This document shows, piece after piece, positions 38,389 through 44,445 of a stretch of 64,000 nt of DNA. Source of the DNA: Piscinibacter sp. (lineage in GTDB: Bacteria; Pseudomonadota; Gammaproteobacteria; Burkholderiales; Burkholderiaceae_C); contig JAGOAS010000001.1 of NCBI GenBank assembly GCA_017983795.1, positions 395,689-459,688 on the forward strand, given 5' to 3'. The position numbers were made by a program, and so were the translations under genes. The notes beneath the pieces were generated by a model. The model did not search any database, was not told the origin of the DNA, and saw nothing but the letters and a program-made list of their open reading frames with translations. Position 1 is the first letter of the stretch; each line of letters opens with the position of its first letter.

Positions 38389-38464
38389 CTCGGTGTGGCG
38401 CAGATGGCAGCGCGCGTGATTTGGGATCACGAGGCCGCAGGTTCGAGACCTGCCACCGAGACCA
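38389..38464 (+). tRNA. tRNA-Pro(TGG)
   Basis: Acceptor CTCGGTG/CACCGAG, discriminator A, CCA encoded. Anticodon stem CGTGA/TCACG, loop TTTGGGA gives TGG. T-loop TTCGAGA. Canonical. Confidence 0.94.
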
Positions 38465-38485
38465 GCGTCAGGCGTGTGCTTGGGT

Positions 38486-38560
38486 GTGGCCGTAGCTCAA
38501 TGGCAGAGCTGTGGGCTGTGATCCCGCGGGTGCCGGTTCGACTCCGGCCGGCCACCCCCA
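38486..38560 (+). tRNA. tRNA-His(GTG) without G-1
   Basis: Acceptor GTGGCCG/CGGCCAC, C73, then an extra C before CCA. Anticodon stem GTGGG/CCCGC, loop CTGTGAT gives GTG. The base before G1 is T where bacterial tRNA-His genes encode the G-1 required by HisRS. Confidence 0.87.
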
Positions 38561-38578
38561 AGCACATGCGAACTCCAT

Positions 38579-38654
38579 GCGTCGCGAACTCGAGCGGCAG
38601 AGTACCGGCCTCTTAAGCCGGCGAGTCAGGGTTCGAGCCCCTGGCGACGCACCA
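38579..38654 (+). tRNA. tRNA-Lys(CTT)
   Basis: Acceptor GCGTCGC/GCGACGC, discriminator A, CCA encoded. Anticodon stem CCGGC/GCCGG, loop CTCTTAA gives CTT. T-loop TTCGAGC. Canonical apart from GA for the usual TA after the acceptor. Confidence 0.93.
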
Positions 38655-38661
38655 GCAACAA

Positions 38662-38748
38662 CCCCTTGTGGCGGAAATGGCAGACGCACCGGTCTCAGAA
38701 ACCGGGGCCCGCACGGGCATGTCCGTTCGACTCGGACCGAGGGGACCA
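38662..38748 (+). tRNA. tRNA-Leu(CAG)
   Basis: Type II tRNA, 87 nt. Acceptor CCCCTTG/CGAGGGG, discriminator A, CCA encoded. Anticodon stem CCGGT/ACCGG, loop CTCAGAA gives CAG. Variable arm GCCCGCACGGGC forms a 4-bp hairpin. Confidence 0.93.
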
Positions 38749-38754
38749 AACAGC

Positions 38755-38826
38755 AGTCCTGTAGCTCAGCGGCAGAGCGGCGCCCTCATAAGGCGAAGGC
38801 CGGTGGATCGTACCCACCCAGGACGA
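38755..38826 (+). tRNA. tRNA with CAT anticodon (Met or Ile2), no encoded CCA
   Basis: D-arm GCTC/GAGC; anticodon stem GCGCC/GGCGA, loop CTCATAA gives CAT. T-stem GGTGG/CCACC with loop ATCGTAC (T54 to A). Acceptor GTCCTG/CAGGAC pairs for six bases, but the outermost pair is A-G, and the sequence after the discriminator is TCA, not CCA. It needs CCA addition and may be decayed. Elongator Met versus lysidine-type Ile cannot be told by eye. Confidence 0.75.
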
Positions 38827-38858
38827 TCAGTTCCATCAACCACCCGAGGAGGTGTGCC

Positions 38859-38951
38859 ATGAAACCGTTCGACGAAGACGACACGTGCTTTCACGACCAT
38901 GAGCAAGCGGCGCAAGGGATTCCCGTCCGAGACGGGCGTCAAGCGCGGTGA
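38859..38951 (+). CDS. 30-residue ORF with a strong Shine-Dalgarno, upstream of the SEC-C gene
   Basis: The ATG at 38859 is preceded by GAGGAGG at 7 nt. Product [20 protein letters not shown] followed by [10 protein letters not shown]. It overlaps the start of the SEC-C reading frame in another phase, so ribosomes loading here could reinitiate at 38899. It may be a leader peptide or the true N-terminus of a frameshifted protein. Confidence 0.4.
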   Translation: MKPFDEDDTCFHDHEQAAQGIPVRDGRQAR

Positions 38952-39067
38952 TCGCGTCGTGCGAGGAACCAAGGAGCTGAGCGAGAAGCTCGGTCGCAAC
39001 GACCCATGCCCCTGCGGCTCCGCGAGGTTGTTTCAAGCACTGCTGTCTGCGCAGCGGGTCTCTTTGA
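38899..39067 (+). pseudogene. Small SEC-C-motif protein with a 1-bp frameshift
   Basis: From the ATG at 38899 the frame reads [20 protein letters not shown], then [20 protein letters not shown], the N-terminal two Cys of a SEC-C zinc motif (CPCGS...KHCC). At the TTGTTTCAAG run one extra T moves the frame; skipping it restores [12 protein letters not shown] and a stop at 39067, completing the C-C half of the motif. As written, the frame runs to 39075 without those Cys. SEC-C motifs bind zinc and are found at the SecA C-terminus and in many small proteins. It sits inside the tRNA array, between tRNA-Met/Ile(CAT) and tRNA-Ser. Confidence 0.6.
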
Positions 39068-39122
39068 CGGCGTGAACCGTCATCACTATCGGCGCTGACG
39101 ACGCGTCGGCGCAGAACGACAC

Positions 39123-39213
39123 GGAGAGCTGCCCGAGTGGCAAGGGGCTGGCTTGCTAAGCCAAGGCCGGTGATCACATCGCCGCGGGCGTTCGATTCGC
39201 CCGCTCTCCGCCA
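39123..39213 (+). tRNA. tRNA-Ser(GCT)
   Basis: Type II, 91 nt. Acceptor GGAGAGC/GCTCTCC, discriminator G, CCA encoded. Anticodon loop TTGCTAA gives GCT; the outer anticodon-stem pair is C-A. Long variable arm and T-loop TTCGATT present. Confidence 0.93.
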
Positions 39214-39219
39214 GACAGG

Positions 39220-39295
39220 TGCGGCGTAGTCGAGAGGCCTCAGACACCAGCCTTTGAAGCTGGGGACGTTGGTTCGAATCCAACCGCCGCTGCCA
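39220..39295 (+). tRNA. tRNA-Gln(TTG)
   Basis: Acceptor TGCGGCG/CGCCGCT: six pairs plus a T1-T72 mismatch where tRNA-Gln usually has a weak U1-A72. Discriminator G, CCA encoded. Anticodon stem CCAGC/GCTGG, loop CTTTGAA gives TTG. T-loop TTCGAAT. Confidence 0.92.
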
Positions 39296-39305
39296 GGAAC
39301 TCAGT

Positions 39306-39381
39306 ACGTCCGTAGCTCAGCGGCAAGAGCGCGACTCTCCGAAGGTCGAGGCCGGTGGTTCGAGCCCACCCGGACGTTCCA
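39306..39381 (+). tRNA. tRNA-Arg(CCG)
   Basis: Acceptor ACGTCCG/CGGACGT, discriminator T, CCA encoded. Anticodon stem CGACT/GGTCG, loop CTCCGAA gives CCG. T-loop TTCGAGC. The second Arg tRNA in the array. Confidence 0.93.
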
Positions 39382-39422
39382 ACCATCCACCCCAAGCTCT
39401 GGCCGATGAAAGGAGGCCGCCC

Positions 39423-39998
39423 ATGCACCACCCACACCACAGCCATGTGCTGCAACTCGACATCCATGGCACGCCACAGGCGTGGATCTCGCTCGAGCAC
39501 GCGGCGCTGCATGTGGCCACGGGCTCGGTGGCCTGGGTCGACGGCGACGGCCCGCTGGCCACGCTGCGTGGTGGCTACAACGTCGCTCGCGGCCGGCAGT
39601 CGCATATTGACATCCACCCGATCATGGCGCTCACCGGTGCCTCCAAGGTCAACCTGTTCGGCGTGGTGCCGGCGTTCACCAAGGCCAAGCTGTTCCGGCG
39701 TGACCGGATGACCTGCGCCTACTGCGGCCAGCGGTTCAACGAACGCGACCTGTCGTGCGAGCACATCCTGCCGCAGTCGCGCGGTGGCCGCTGGACCTGG
39801 ATGAACCTGGTCTCGGCCTGCGGCGCGTGCAACGGCCGCAAGGCCGACCGCACGCCGGAGGAAGCGGGCATGCCGCTGCTGTACCTGCCGTACGTGCCAA
39901 GCCGCTTCGAGGACTTTCTGCTCGAAGGCCGGCACATCCGCGCCGACGTGCACGAGTGGCTGGCCTCGCGCCTGCCGAAGGGATCGCGCCTGAGCTGA
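39423..39998 (+). CDS. HNH endonuclease inside the tRNA array
   Basis: 191 residues. Zinc-knuckle HNH: CAYCGQRF near residue 99, CEHILPQSRGGRWTWMNLVS (catalytic His in CEHILP), then ACGACNGRKADRTPEEAGM. This HNH subgroup is widespread as single genes. Here it lies between tRNA-Arg and tRNA-Ile genes in the same orientation, which is unusual. It may be a homing-type or defence nuclease, or process the locus; no evidence distinguishes these. Confidence 0.88.
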   Translation: MHHPHHSHVLQLDIHGTPQAWISLEHAALHVATGSVAWVDGDGPLATLRGGYNVARGRQSHIDIHPIMALTGASKVNLFGVVPAFTKAKLFRRDRMTCAYCGQRFNERDLSCEHILPQSRGGRWTWMNLVSACGACNGRKADRTPEEAGMPLLYLPYVPSRFEDFLLEGRHIRADVHEWLASRLPKGSRLS

Positions 39999-40139
39999 TG
40001 AAGCTTTGGCGCCCACGCATCTGCCGTGAAAGGCGAACGCTCACAGGCCAGGGGTTCGTGAACCCCGCCGGTGGGCGGTGTCCGGGCGCAAGTCCGTCGA
40101 TGCCGTCCATGCCGCGTCGCCGGAAGCGGTGGATACCCC
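39999..40139 (+). other. Structured non-coding stretch in the tRNA array
   Basis: No ORF with support. GGCCAGGGG near 40051 can pair with CCCCGGCC at 40136-40143, enclosing a GGGGTTC/GAACCCC hairpin and a CGGGC-GCAA-GTCCG tetraloop hairpin, so the transcript should be highly folded. The closing strand overlaps the start of the tRNA-like element at 40140. Confidence 0.35.
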
Positions 40140-40194
40140 GGCCATCGATGGATCGCACCGCAAGGTGCCAGGTTCGATTCCTGGATGGCCTCCA
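40140..40194 (+). pseudogene. Truncated tRNA-like element (no D-arm or normal anticodon arm)
   Basis: Acceptor GGCCAT/ATGGCC, discriminator T and CCA, and a perfect T-arm CCAGG-TTCGATT-CCTGG are present. Between acceptor and T-arm only about 21 nt remain, including GCACC-GCAA-GGTGC, a 5-bp hairpin with a GNRA loop. Total 55 nt. The segment ATCGATGGATCGCACC in it also occurs at 36993-37008, just before the boxA, suggesting that the element arose by recombination with the array leader. Confidence 0.6.
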
Positions 40195-40270
40195 CTGGAT
40201 AGCTCAGTCGGGTAGAGCAACGACCTGATAAGTCGTCTGTCGCGGGTTCGACTCCCGCTCCAAGCAGCCA
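40193..40270 (+). tRNA. tRNA-Ile(GAT) with eroded acceptor stem
   Basis: D-arm GCTC/GAGC, anticodon stem ACGAC/GTCGT with loop CTGATAA giving GAT, T-arm GCGGG-TTCGACT-CCCGC are normal. The acceptor 5' side CACTGGA pairs with TCCAAG only through CTGGA and a bulged A; the 3' end is GCCA. Its 5' end abuts or overlaps the CCA of the truncated element, so part of the acceptor was lost at that junction. Confidence 0.8.
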
Positions 40271-40508
40271 GAACCGGTCGAGAGACCACCGCCGAACGTG
40301 CACCGAGGGCGCAAGCCCGACCGTGCATCAGTGGCGGCCGCTCGCGCGACGGGCACGCGGGGCTTCGCAGCCACGGCCAGCCGAGGTGATCGTCAGGGAG
40401 GCGGTCGCCAACGCGCACCGTGGCCTCCGGGCCCAGGCATCCGTCGTCCGCTGCCGCCGCTGTAACGGCACCCTATTCAACACACGCAAACAACATAAGG
40501 AGAACACC
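40271..40508 (+). other. Untranslated leader between the tRNA array and the slipin gene
   Basis: No supported ORF. Contains a GGGC-GCAA-GCCC tetraloop hairpin near 40306 and other GC-rich repeats; the A-rich end (AACATAAGGAGAACACC) gives the Shine-Dalgarno of the slipin gene. No terminator separates the array from slipin, so array read-through into slipin-rtcB is possible. Confidence 0.4.
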
Positions 40509-41657
40509 ATGAAGATGCTCAAGCGTGTCACTGTGAAGAAGAACGAGCGCGGCCTGCTGCTGCGCAATGGCGACTTCGAGCGTGTGCTGCAACCCGGCAC
40601 GCACTGGCTGTTCTCGCCGATCGACACCCTGCGCGTGGAGGTCTTCGCGCTGGAGCAGGCCGCGTTCACCCACGGCCTGGCCGACTACCTGATGGCCAAG
40701 GAGCCGCAGGTGGTGGCGGCCGAGTTCGTGCGCGTGGAACTCACCGAGAACCAGGTGGGCCTGCGCACCGAGAACGGCGTGCTGGCCGAAGTGCTGGCGC
40801 CGGCCACCCGGCGCCTGTACTGGAAGGGCCTGGTCGGCGTGCAGGTGGAGGTGATCGAAATCGCCGGCACCAACGACCGGGCCGACGTGCCGGCCGCGGT
40901 GGTGTCGCGCCTCGTGCAGACGCAACTGCGCCAACGCGCGGTGGCGGGCCTGGCCGGCGTGCTGCAGGTGCAGGTGCCCGAACACGGTGCCGGCATCCTG
41001 TGGATCGATGGCAAGGTGGACCGGCTGCTGGCACCGGGCTCGTACGCGTTCTGGAAGTTCAACCGCAACGTGTCGGTGGAAGGGGTGGACCTGCGGCTGC
41101 AGGCGCTGGAAGTCACGGGCCAGGAGATCCTGACCCGCGACAAGGTGGCACTCCGACTGAACCTGTCGGCCACCTGGCGTTTCACCGATGTGCTGAAGGC
41201 CTACAAGGAACTGGCCAAGCCCGCGGACCACCTGTACCGCGAGCTGCAGTTCGGCCTGCGCGCTGCGGTGGGCACGCGCTCGCTCGACGAGCTGCTGGAG
41301 AACAAGACGGTCATCGACGAGGTCGTGACCGCCCAGGTCACCGCCAAGCTCGCAGGCTACGGCCTGCAGCTGGACGGCGTGGGCGTGAAGGACATCGTGC
41401 TTCCGGGTGAGATGAAGACCATCCTCGCCCAGGTAGTGGAGGCCGGCAAGGCTGCCGAGGCCAACGTGATCCGGCGCCGTGAAGAGACGGCGGCGACCCG
41501 CTCGCTGCTGAACACCGCCAAGGTGATGGAGGGCAACCCAGTCGCCCTGCGCATGAAGGAGCTCGAGACGCTGGAACGCGTGGCCGAGCGCATCGACAAG
41601 ATCTCCGTGTTCGGGGGTCTGGACCAGGTAATCAACGGGCTGGTGAAGCTTCGCTGA
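40509..41657 (+). CDS. Slipin (SPFH/Band 7) family protein
   Basis: 382 residues from the ATG at 40509, with AAGGAG at good distance. The central SPFH domain spans residues ~170-330: GAGILWIDGKVDRLLAPGSY, LEVTGQEILTRDKVALRLNL, LRAAVGTRSLDELLENKTVI, YGLQLDGVGVKDIVLPGEMK, then a coiled-coil-forming tail (GKAAEANVIRRREETAATRS). The N-terminal ~160 residues look like a second, diverged half (MLKRVTVKKNERGLLLRNGD). No clear N-terminal transmembrane helix. Directly upstream of rtcB; slipin-rtcB pairs are seen in other bacteria, but the molecular role is unknown. Confidence 0.9.
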   Translation: MKMLKRVTVKKNERGLLLRNGDFERVLQPGTHWLFSPIDTLRVEVFALEQAAFTHGLADYLMAKEPQVVAAEFVRVELTENQVGLRTENGVLAEVLAPATRRLYWKGLVGVQVEVIEIAGTNDRADVPAAVVSRLVQTQLRQRAVAGLAGVLQVQVPEHGAGILWIDGKVDRLLAPGSYAFWKFNRNVSVEGVDLRLQALEVTGQEILTRDKVALRLNLSATWRFTDVLKAYKELAKPADHLYRELQFGLRAAVGTRSLDELLENKTVIDEVVTAQVTAKLAGYGLQLDGVGVKDIVLPGEMKTILAQVVEAGKAAEANVIRRREETAATRSLLNTAKVMEGNPVALRMKELETLERVAERIDKISVFGGLDQVINGLVKLR

Positions 41658-41713
41658 GCACCCGCCCCGGCAGCGCACAAGCGTTGCCGGGGCCATTCAC
41701 AATGGAGAACAAC

Positions 41714-42931
41714 ATGGATACCAACCACATCCACGAAGACGTGCCCGGCGGCGTGCCGTTGAAGATGTGGACGCGCGGCGTGCCCGTGGAAGACGAGGCC
41801 AAGCGCCAGCTGACCAATGCCGCGCGCCTACCCATCGTCTTCAAGCACATCGCGGCCATGCCGGACGTGCACTTCGGCATCGGCGCCACCGTGGGCTCGG
41901 TGCTCCCGACCATCAAGGCCATCATCCCGGCCGCGGTGGGCGTGGACATCGGCTGCGGCATGATCGCCTGCAAGACCACGCTGACGGCCGAGGACCTGCC
42001 GGACAACCTGGGCCCGCTGCGTTCGGCCATCGAGCGCGCGGTGCCGCATGGCCGCCAGCCCGGCAGCCGCGACCCCGGCGCGTGGCAGAAGGCACCGGGC
42101 AGCGTGAACACCGCCTGGGCGCAGCTGGAGCCCGAGTTCACCGAACTCTGCCGTGACTACCCCAAGCTGGAGAAGACCAACCACATCCAGCACCTGGGCA
42201 CGCTCGGCACGGGCAACCACTTCATCGAGGTCTGCCTGGACGAGGCGGGTTTCGTCTGGTTCATGCTGCACTCCGGCTCGCGCGGCGTGGGCAACTTCAT
42301 CGGCACGATGTTCATCGAGCTGGCCAAGCAGGACGCGATGCGCCATCAGGCGAATCTGCCGGACCGCGACCTGGCCTACTTCGAGGAAGGCAGCCACTAC
42401 TTCGGCGACTACGTGCGCGCCGTGGGCTGGGCGCAGAAGTTTGCGGCCATCAACCGCGAGGTGATGATGAAGCGCGTGATCGAAGCCGCGAAGACGGTGA
42501 TCCGCAAGAACTTCCAGAGCCACATCGAGGCGGTGAACTGCCACCACAACTACGTGAGCAAGGAACACCACTTCGGCGAGGACGTATACGTCACCCGCAA
42601 GGGCGCAGTGAGCGCAAAGGCCGGGCAGTTGGGCATCATCCCCGGCAGCATGGGCGCGCGCAGCTACATCGTGCGCGGCAAGGGCAATCCGGATTCGTTC
42701 GAGTCCTGCTCGCACGGCGCCGGCCGCGTGATGAGCCGCGGCGAGGCCAAGCGCCGCTTCACGCTGGCCGACCACCGCGCCGCGACGGAAGGCGTCGAAT
42801 GCCGCAAGGACAAGGACGTGATCGACGAAACGCCCGCGGCCTACAAGGACATCGACGCGGTGATGGAAGCGCAGCGCGACCTGGTCGACGTGGTGCACAC
42901 GCTGAAGCAGGTGGTGTGCGTGAAGGGCTGA
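41714..42931 (+). CDS. rtcB: RNA-splicing ligase RtcB
   Basis: 405 residues, Mn/GTP-dependent ligase joining 2',3'-cyclic phosphate (or 3'-phosphate) and 5'-OH RNA ends, as made by tRNA anticodon nucleases and ribotoxins. Start at 41714, preceded by GGAGA; an ATG at 41702 lacks a ribosome site. Ligands visible: Asp78 and Cys81 in VGVDIGCGM, Asn168-His169 in GTGNHFIE, His186, His277/278 in NCHHNYV. The guanylylated His is His334 in SCSHGAGR. All key residues are intact. Neither RtcA nor the RtcR activator is nearby. It follows slipin by 56 bp. Confidence 0.97.
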   Translation: MDTNHIHEDVPGGVPLKMWTRGVPVEDEAKRQLTNAARLPIVFKHIAAMPDVHFGIGATVGSVLPTIKAIIPAAVGVDIGCGMIACKTTLTAEDLPDNLGPLRSAIERAVPHGRQPGSRDPGAWQKAPGSVNTAWAQLEPEFTELCRDYPKLEKTNHIQHLGTLGTGNHFIEVCLDEAGFVWFMLHSGSRGVGNFIGTMFIELAKQDAMRHQANLPDRDLAYFEEGSHYFGDYVRAVGWAQKFAAINREVMMKRVIEAAKTVIRKNFQSHIEAVNCHHNYVSKEHHFGEDVYVTRKGAVSAKAGQLGIIPGSMGARSYIVRGKGNPDSFESCSHGAGRVMSRGEAKRRFTLADHRAATEGVECRKDKDVIDETPAAYKDIDAVMEAQRDLVDVVHTLKQVVCVKG

Positions 42932-43075
42932 GCAAGGCTTGGCAGTTCAGAGTTCGGGGCACTTCGCGCGAGCGGGTGCCCCGGTTTCGTTTCCGGGGCT
43001 GGCACGCCTGAAGTGCGGCTTTGCAGCTGTTGAGCTGCCAGGCGACATCGCTGCCTCGGAGTCGATTACACTGCA

Positions 43076-43102
43076 TTATCGACTCAAAAAATGAGTCGAT
43101 AA
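43076..43102. promoter_or_regulatory. Inverted-repeat operator upstream of fic
   Basis: TTATCGACTCA and TGAGTCGATAA form an 11-bp perfect inverted repeat around 5 A residues. Extra half-sites GAGTCGAT at about 43060 and TTCGACTCA at about 43112 make four copies of the TCGACTC element in 60 bp before the fic ATG. The winged-helix C-terminus of the Fic protein is a candidate binder. Confidence 0.6.
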
Positions 43103-43136
43103 GTGTACGCATTCGACTCATATCCCGCCTCATCGG

Positions 43137-44282
43137 ATGAAAGCCCGCCCGCCCACTTACGTCTGGCAGCACCCAAGCTGGCCCGACCTTCGGCACGACC
43201 GTATTCGTGTCAGTGAGGCCCTGGCCAAGGCGCGCCGTGCGCAGGGCTTGGTGGAAGGCAAGCTCGCAGTCCTGGGCTTCGAGCAACGCCTGGAGCTGGC
43301 CGCAGAAGCCTGGAGCCAAGAAGCGCTGGCCACGTCGGCCATCGAGGGCGAGCGCCTGGACCTGGCCGCCGTGCGCAGCTCGGTGGCGCGACGGCTGGGC
43401 GTGGGCCAGCAGGATGGGCCCAGCGCGCCGCGCAACGTGGAAGGCCTGCTCGACATCATGGACGACGCGGTCAGGCGCTGCCTTGACCCGTTGACCCACG
43501 AGCGCCTGCACGCCTGGCATGCCGCGCTCTTTCCCACCGGCTACTCCGGCATGACGAAGATCCGCGTCGGCGGCTACCGCGAGCATGGTGAGCCGATGCA
43601 GATCGTCAGTGGCCGCGTAGGCCGCGAGAAGGTGCACTACGAGGCGCCGCCTTCGGCGCGGGTGCCCGACGAGATGGATCGCCTGCTGCAGTGGTTCAAC
43701 GCTACCACCGAACCCGACACGCTGGTCCGGGCCGCGCTCGTGCACCTGTGGTTCGAGACCATCCACCCCTTCGAGGACGGCAACGGCCGCCTCGGGCGCG
43801 TGCTGGTCGACCTGCTGCTGGCCCGCGACAGCGGCGAAGTCAGCCGCATGTTCCGCACGTCCCAGCGCCTGCTCGATCGTCGCCGCGACTACTACGCGAA
43901 CCTGGAGCGCGCGCAGCATGGCGAACCCGACGTGACGGACTGGGTATGCTGGTTCATCGAACAGATGCAGGCCGCCTGCGAAGAGGCGTCGGCGGTGGTG
44001 GACCACATGCTCGTGAAGGCGCGTTTCTGGCTGGACCACGGCAACAAGGCCATGAATGAACGGCAACGCAAGGTGATGAACCTGCTGCTCGATGCCGGGC
44101 CGGGTGGCTTCGACGGCGGAATAAGCACGAAGAAGTACGAGAACGCAACCGGGACTTCGCGGGCGACAGCGTCGCGCGAACTCATCGACCTTGAGGCGAT
44201 GGGGCTGCTGCATCAGGTGGGCGGTGGCCGCTCGACGCGCTACTACGTCAGGCTGCCTGGCTGGGCGCCGGCGTCGACGTAG
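43137..44282 (+). CDS. Fic-family AMPylator with N-terminal self-inhibition and C-terminal winged helix
   Basis: 381 residues. The Fic core motif is HPFEDGNGRLGR (HPFxDGNGRxxR) near residue 205, so catalytic residues are intact. An inhibitory motif TSAIEG at residues 66-71 ([S/T]xxxE[G/N]) lies N-terminal to the core, making this a class II self-inhibited Fic protein. The N-terminal region fits the DUF4172 type (TYVWQHPSWPDLRHD). The C-terminus (KKYENATGTSRATASRELID, LEAMGLLHQVGGGRSTRYYV) is a winged helix. It transfers AMP or another nucleotide to a protein target, unknown here. Confidence 0.92.
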   Translation: MKARPPTYVWQHPSWPDLRHDRIRVSEALAKARRAQGLVEGKLAVLGFEQRLELAAEAWSQEALATSAIEGERLDLAAVRSSVARRLGVGQQDGPSAPRNVEGLLDIMDDAVRRCLDPLTHERLHAWHAALFPTGYSGMTKIRVGGYREHGEPMQIVSGRVGREKVHYEAPPSARVPDEMDRLLQWFNATTEPDTLVRAALVHLWFETIHPFEDGNGRLGRVLVDLLLARDSGEVSRMFRTSQRLLDRRRDYYANLERAQHGEPDVTDWVCWFIEQMQAACEEASAVVDHMLVKARFWLDHGNKAMNERQRKVMNLLLDAGPGGFDGGISTKKYENATGTSRATASRELIDLEAMGLLHQVGGGRSTRYYVRLPGWAPAST

Positions 44283-44445
44283 CCTGTACTTCAGGCTCCG
44301 GGCAGGCCGGAAACGGGTGCAATTGGGTGAAGAAATGGAACGTGCTGTCTTGCGTTCGCGCCGCCTTGGATTGAAGGAGCCGAACCATGGCATGACGGAG
44401 TCACCGACTCTGGCCGCCAGCGCGGGCCGCCGGCCTTTGATCCCG

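Noticed and set aside
37088-40270. CRISPR array (regular short elements)
   Set aside because: Elements are tRNA genes with different sequences; there is no constant repeat or spacer pattern.
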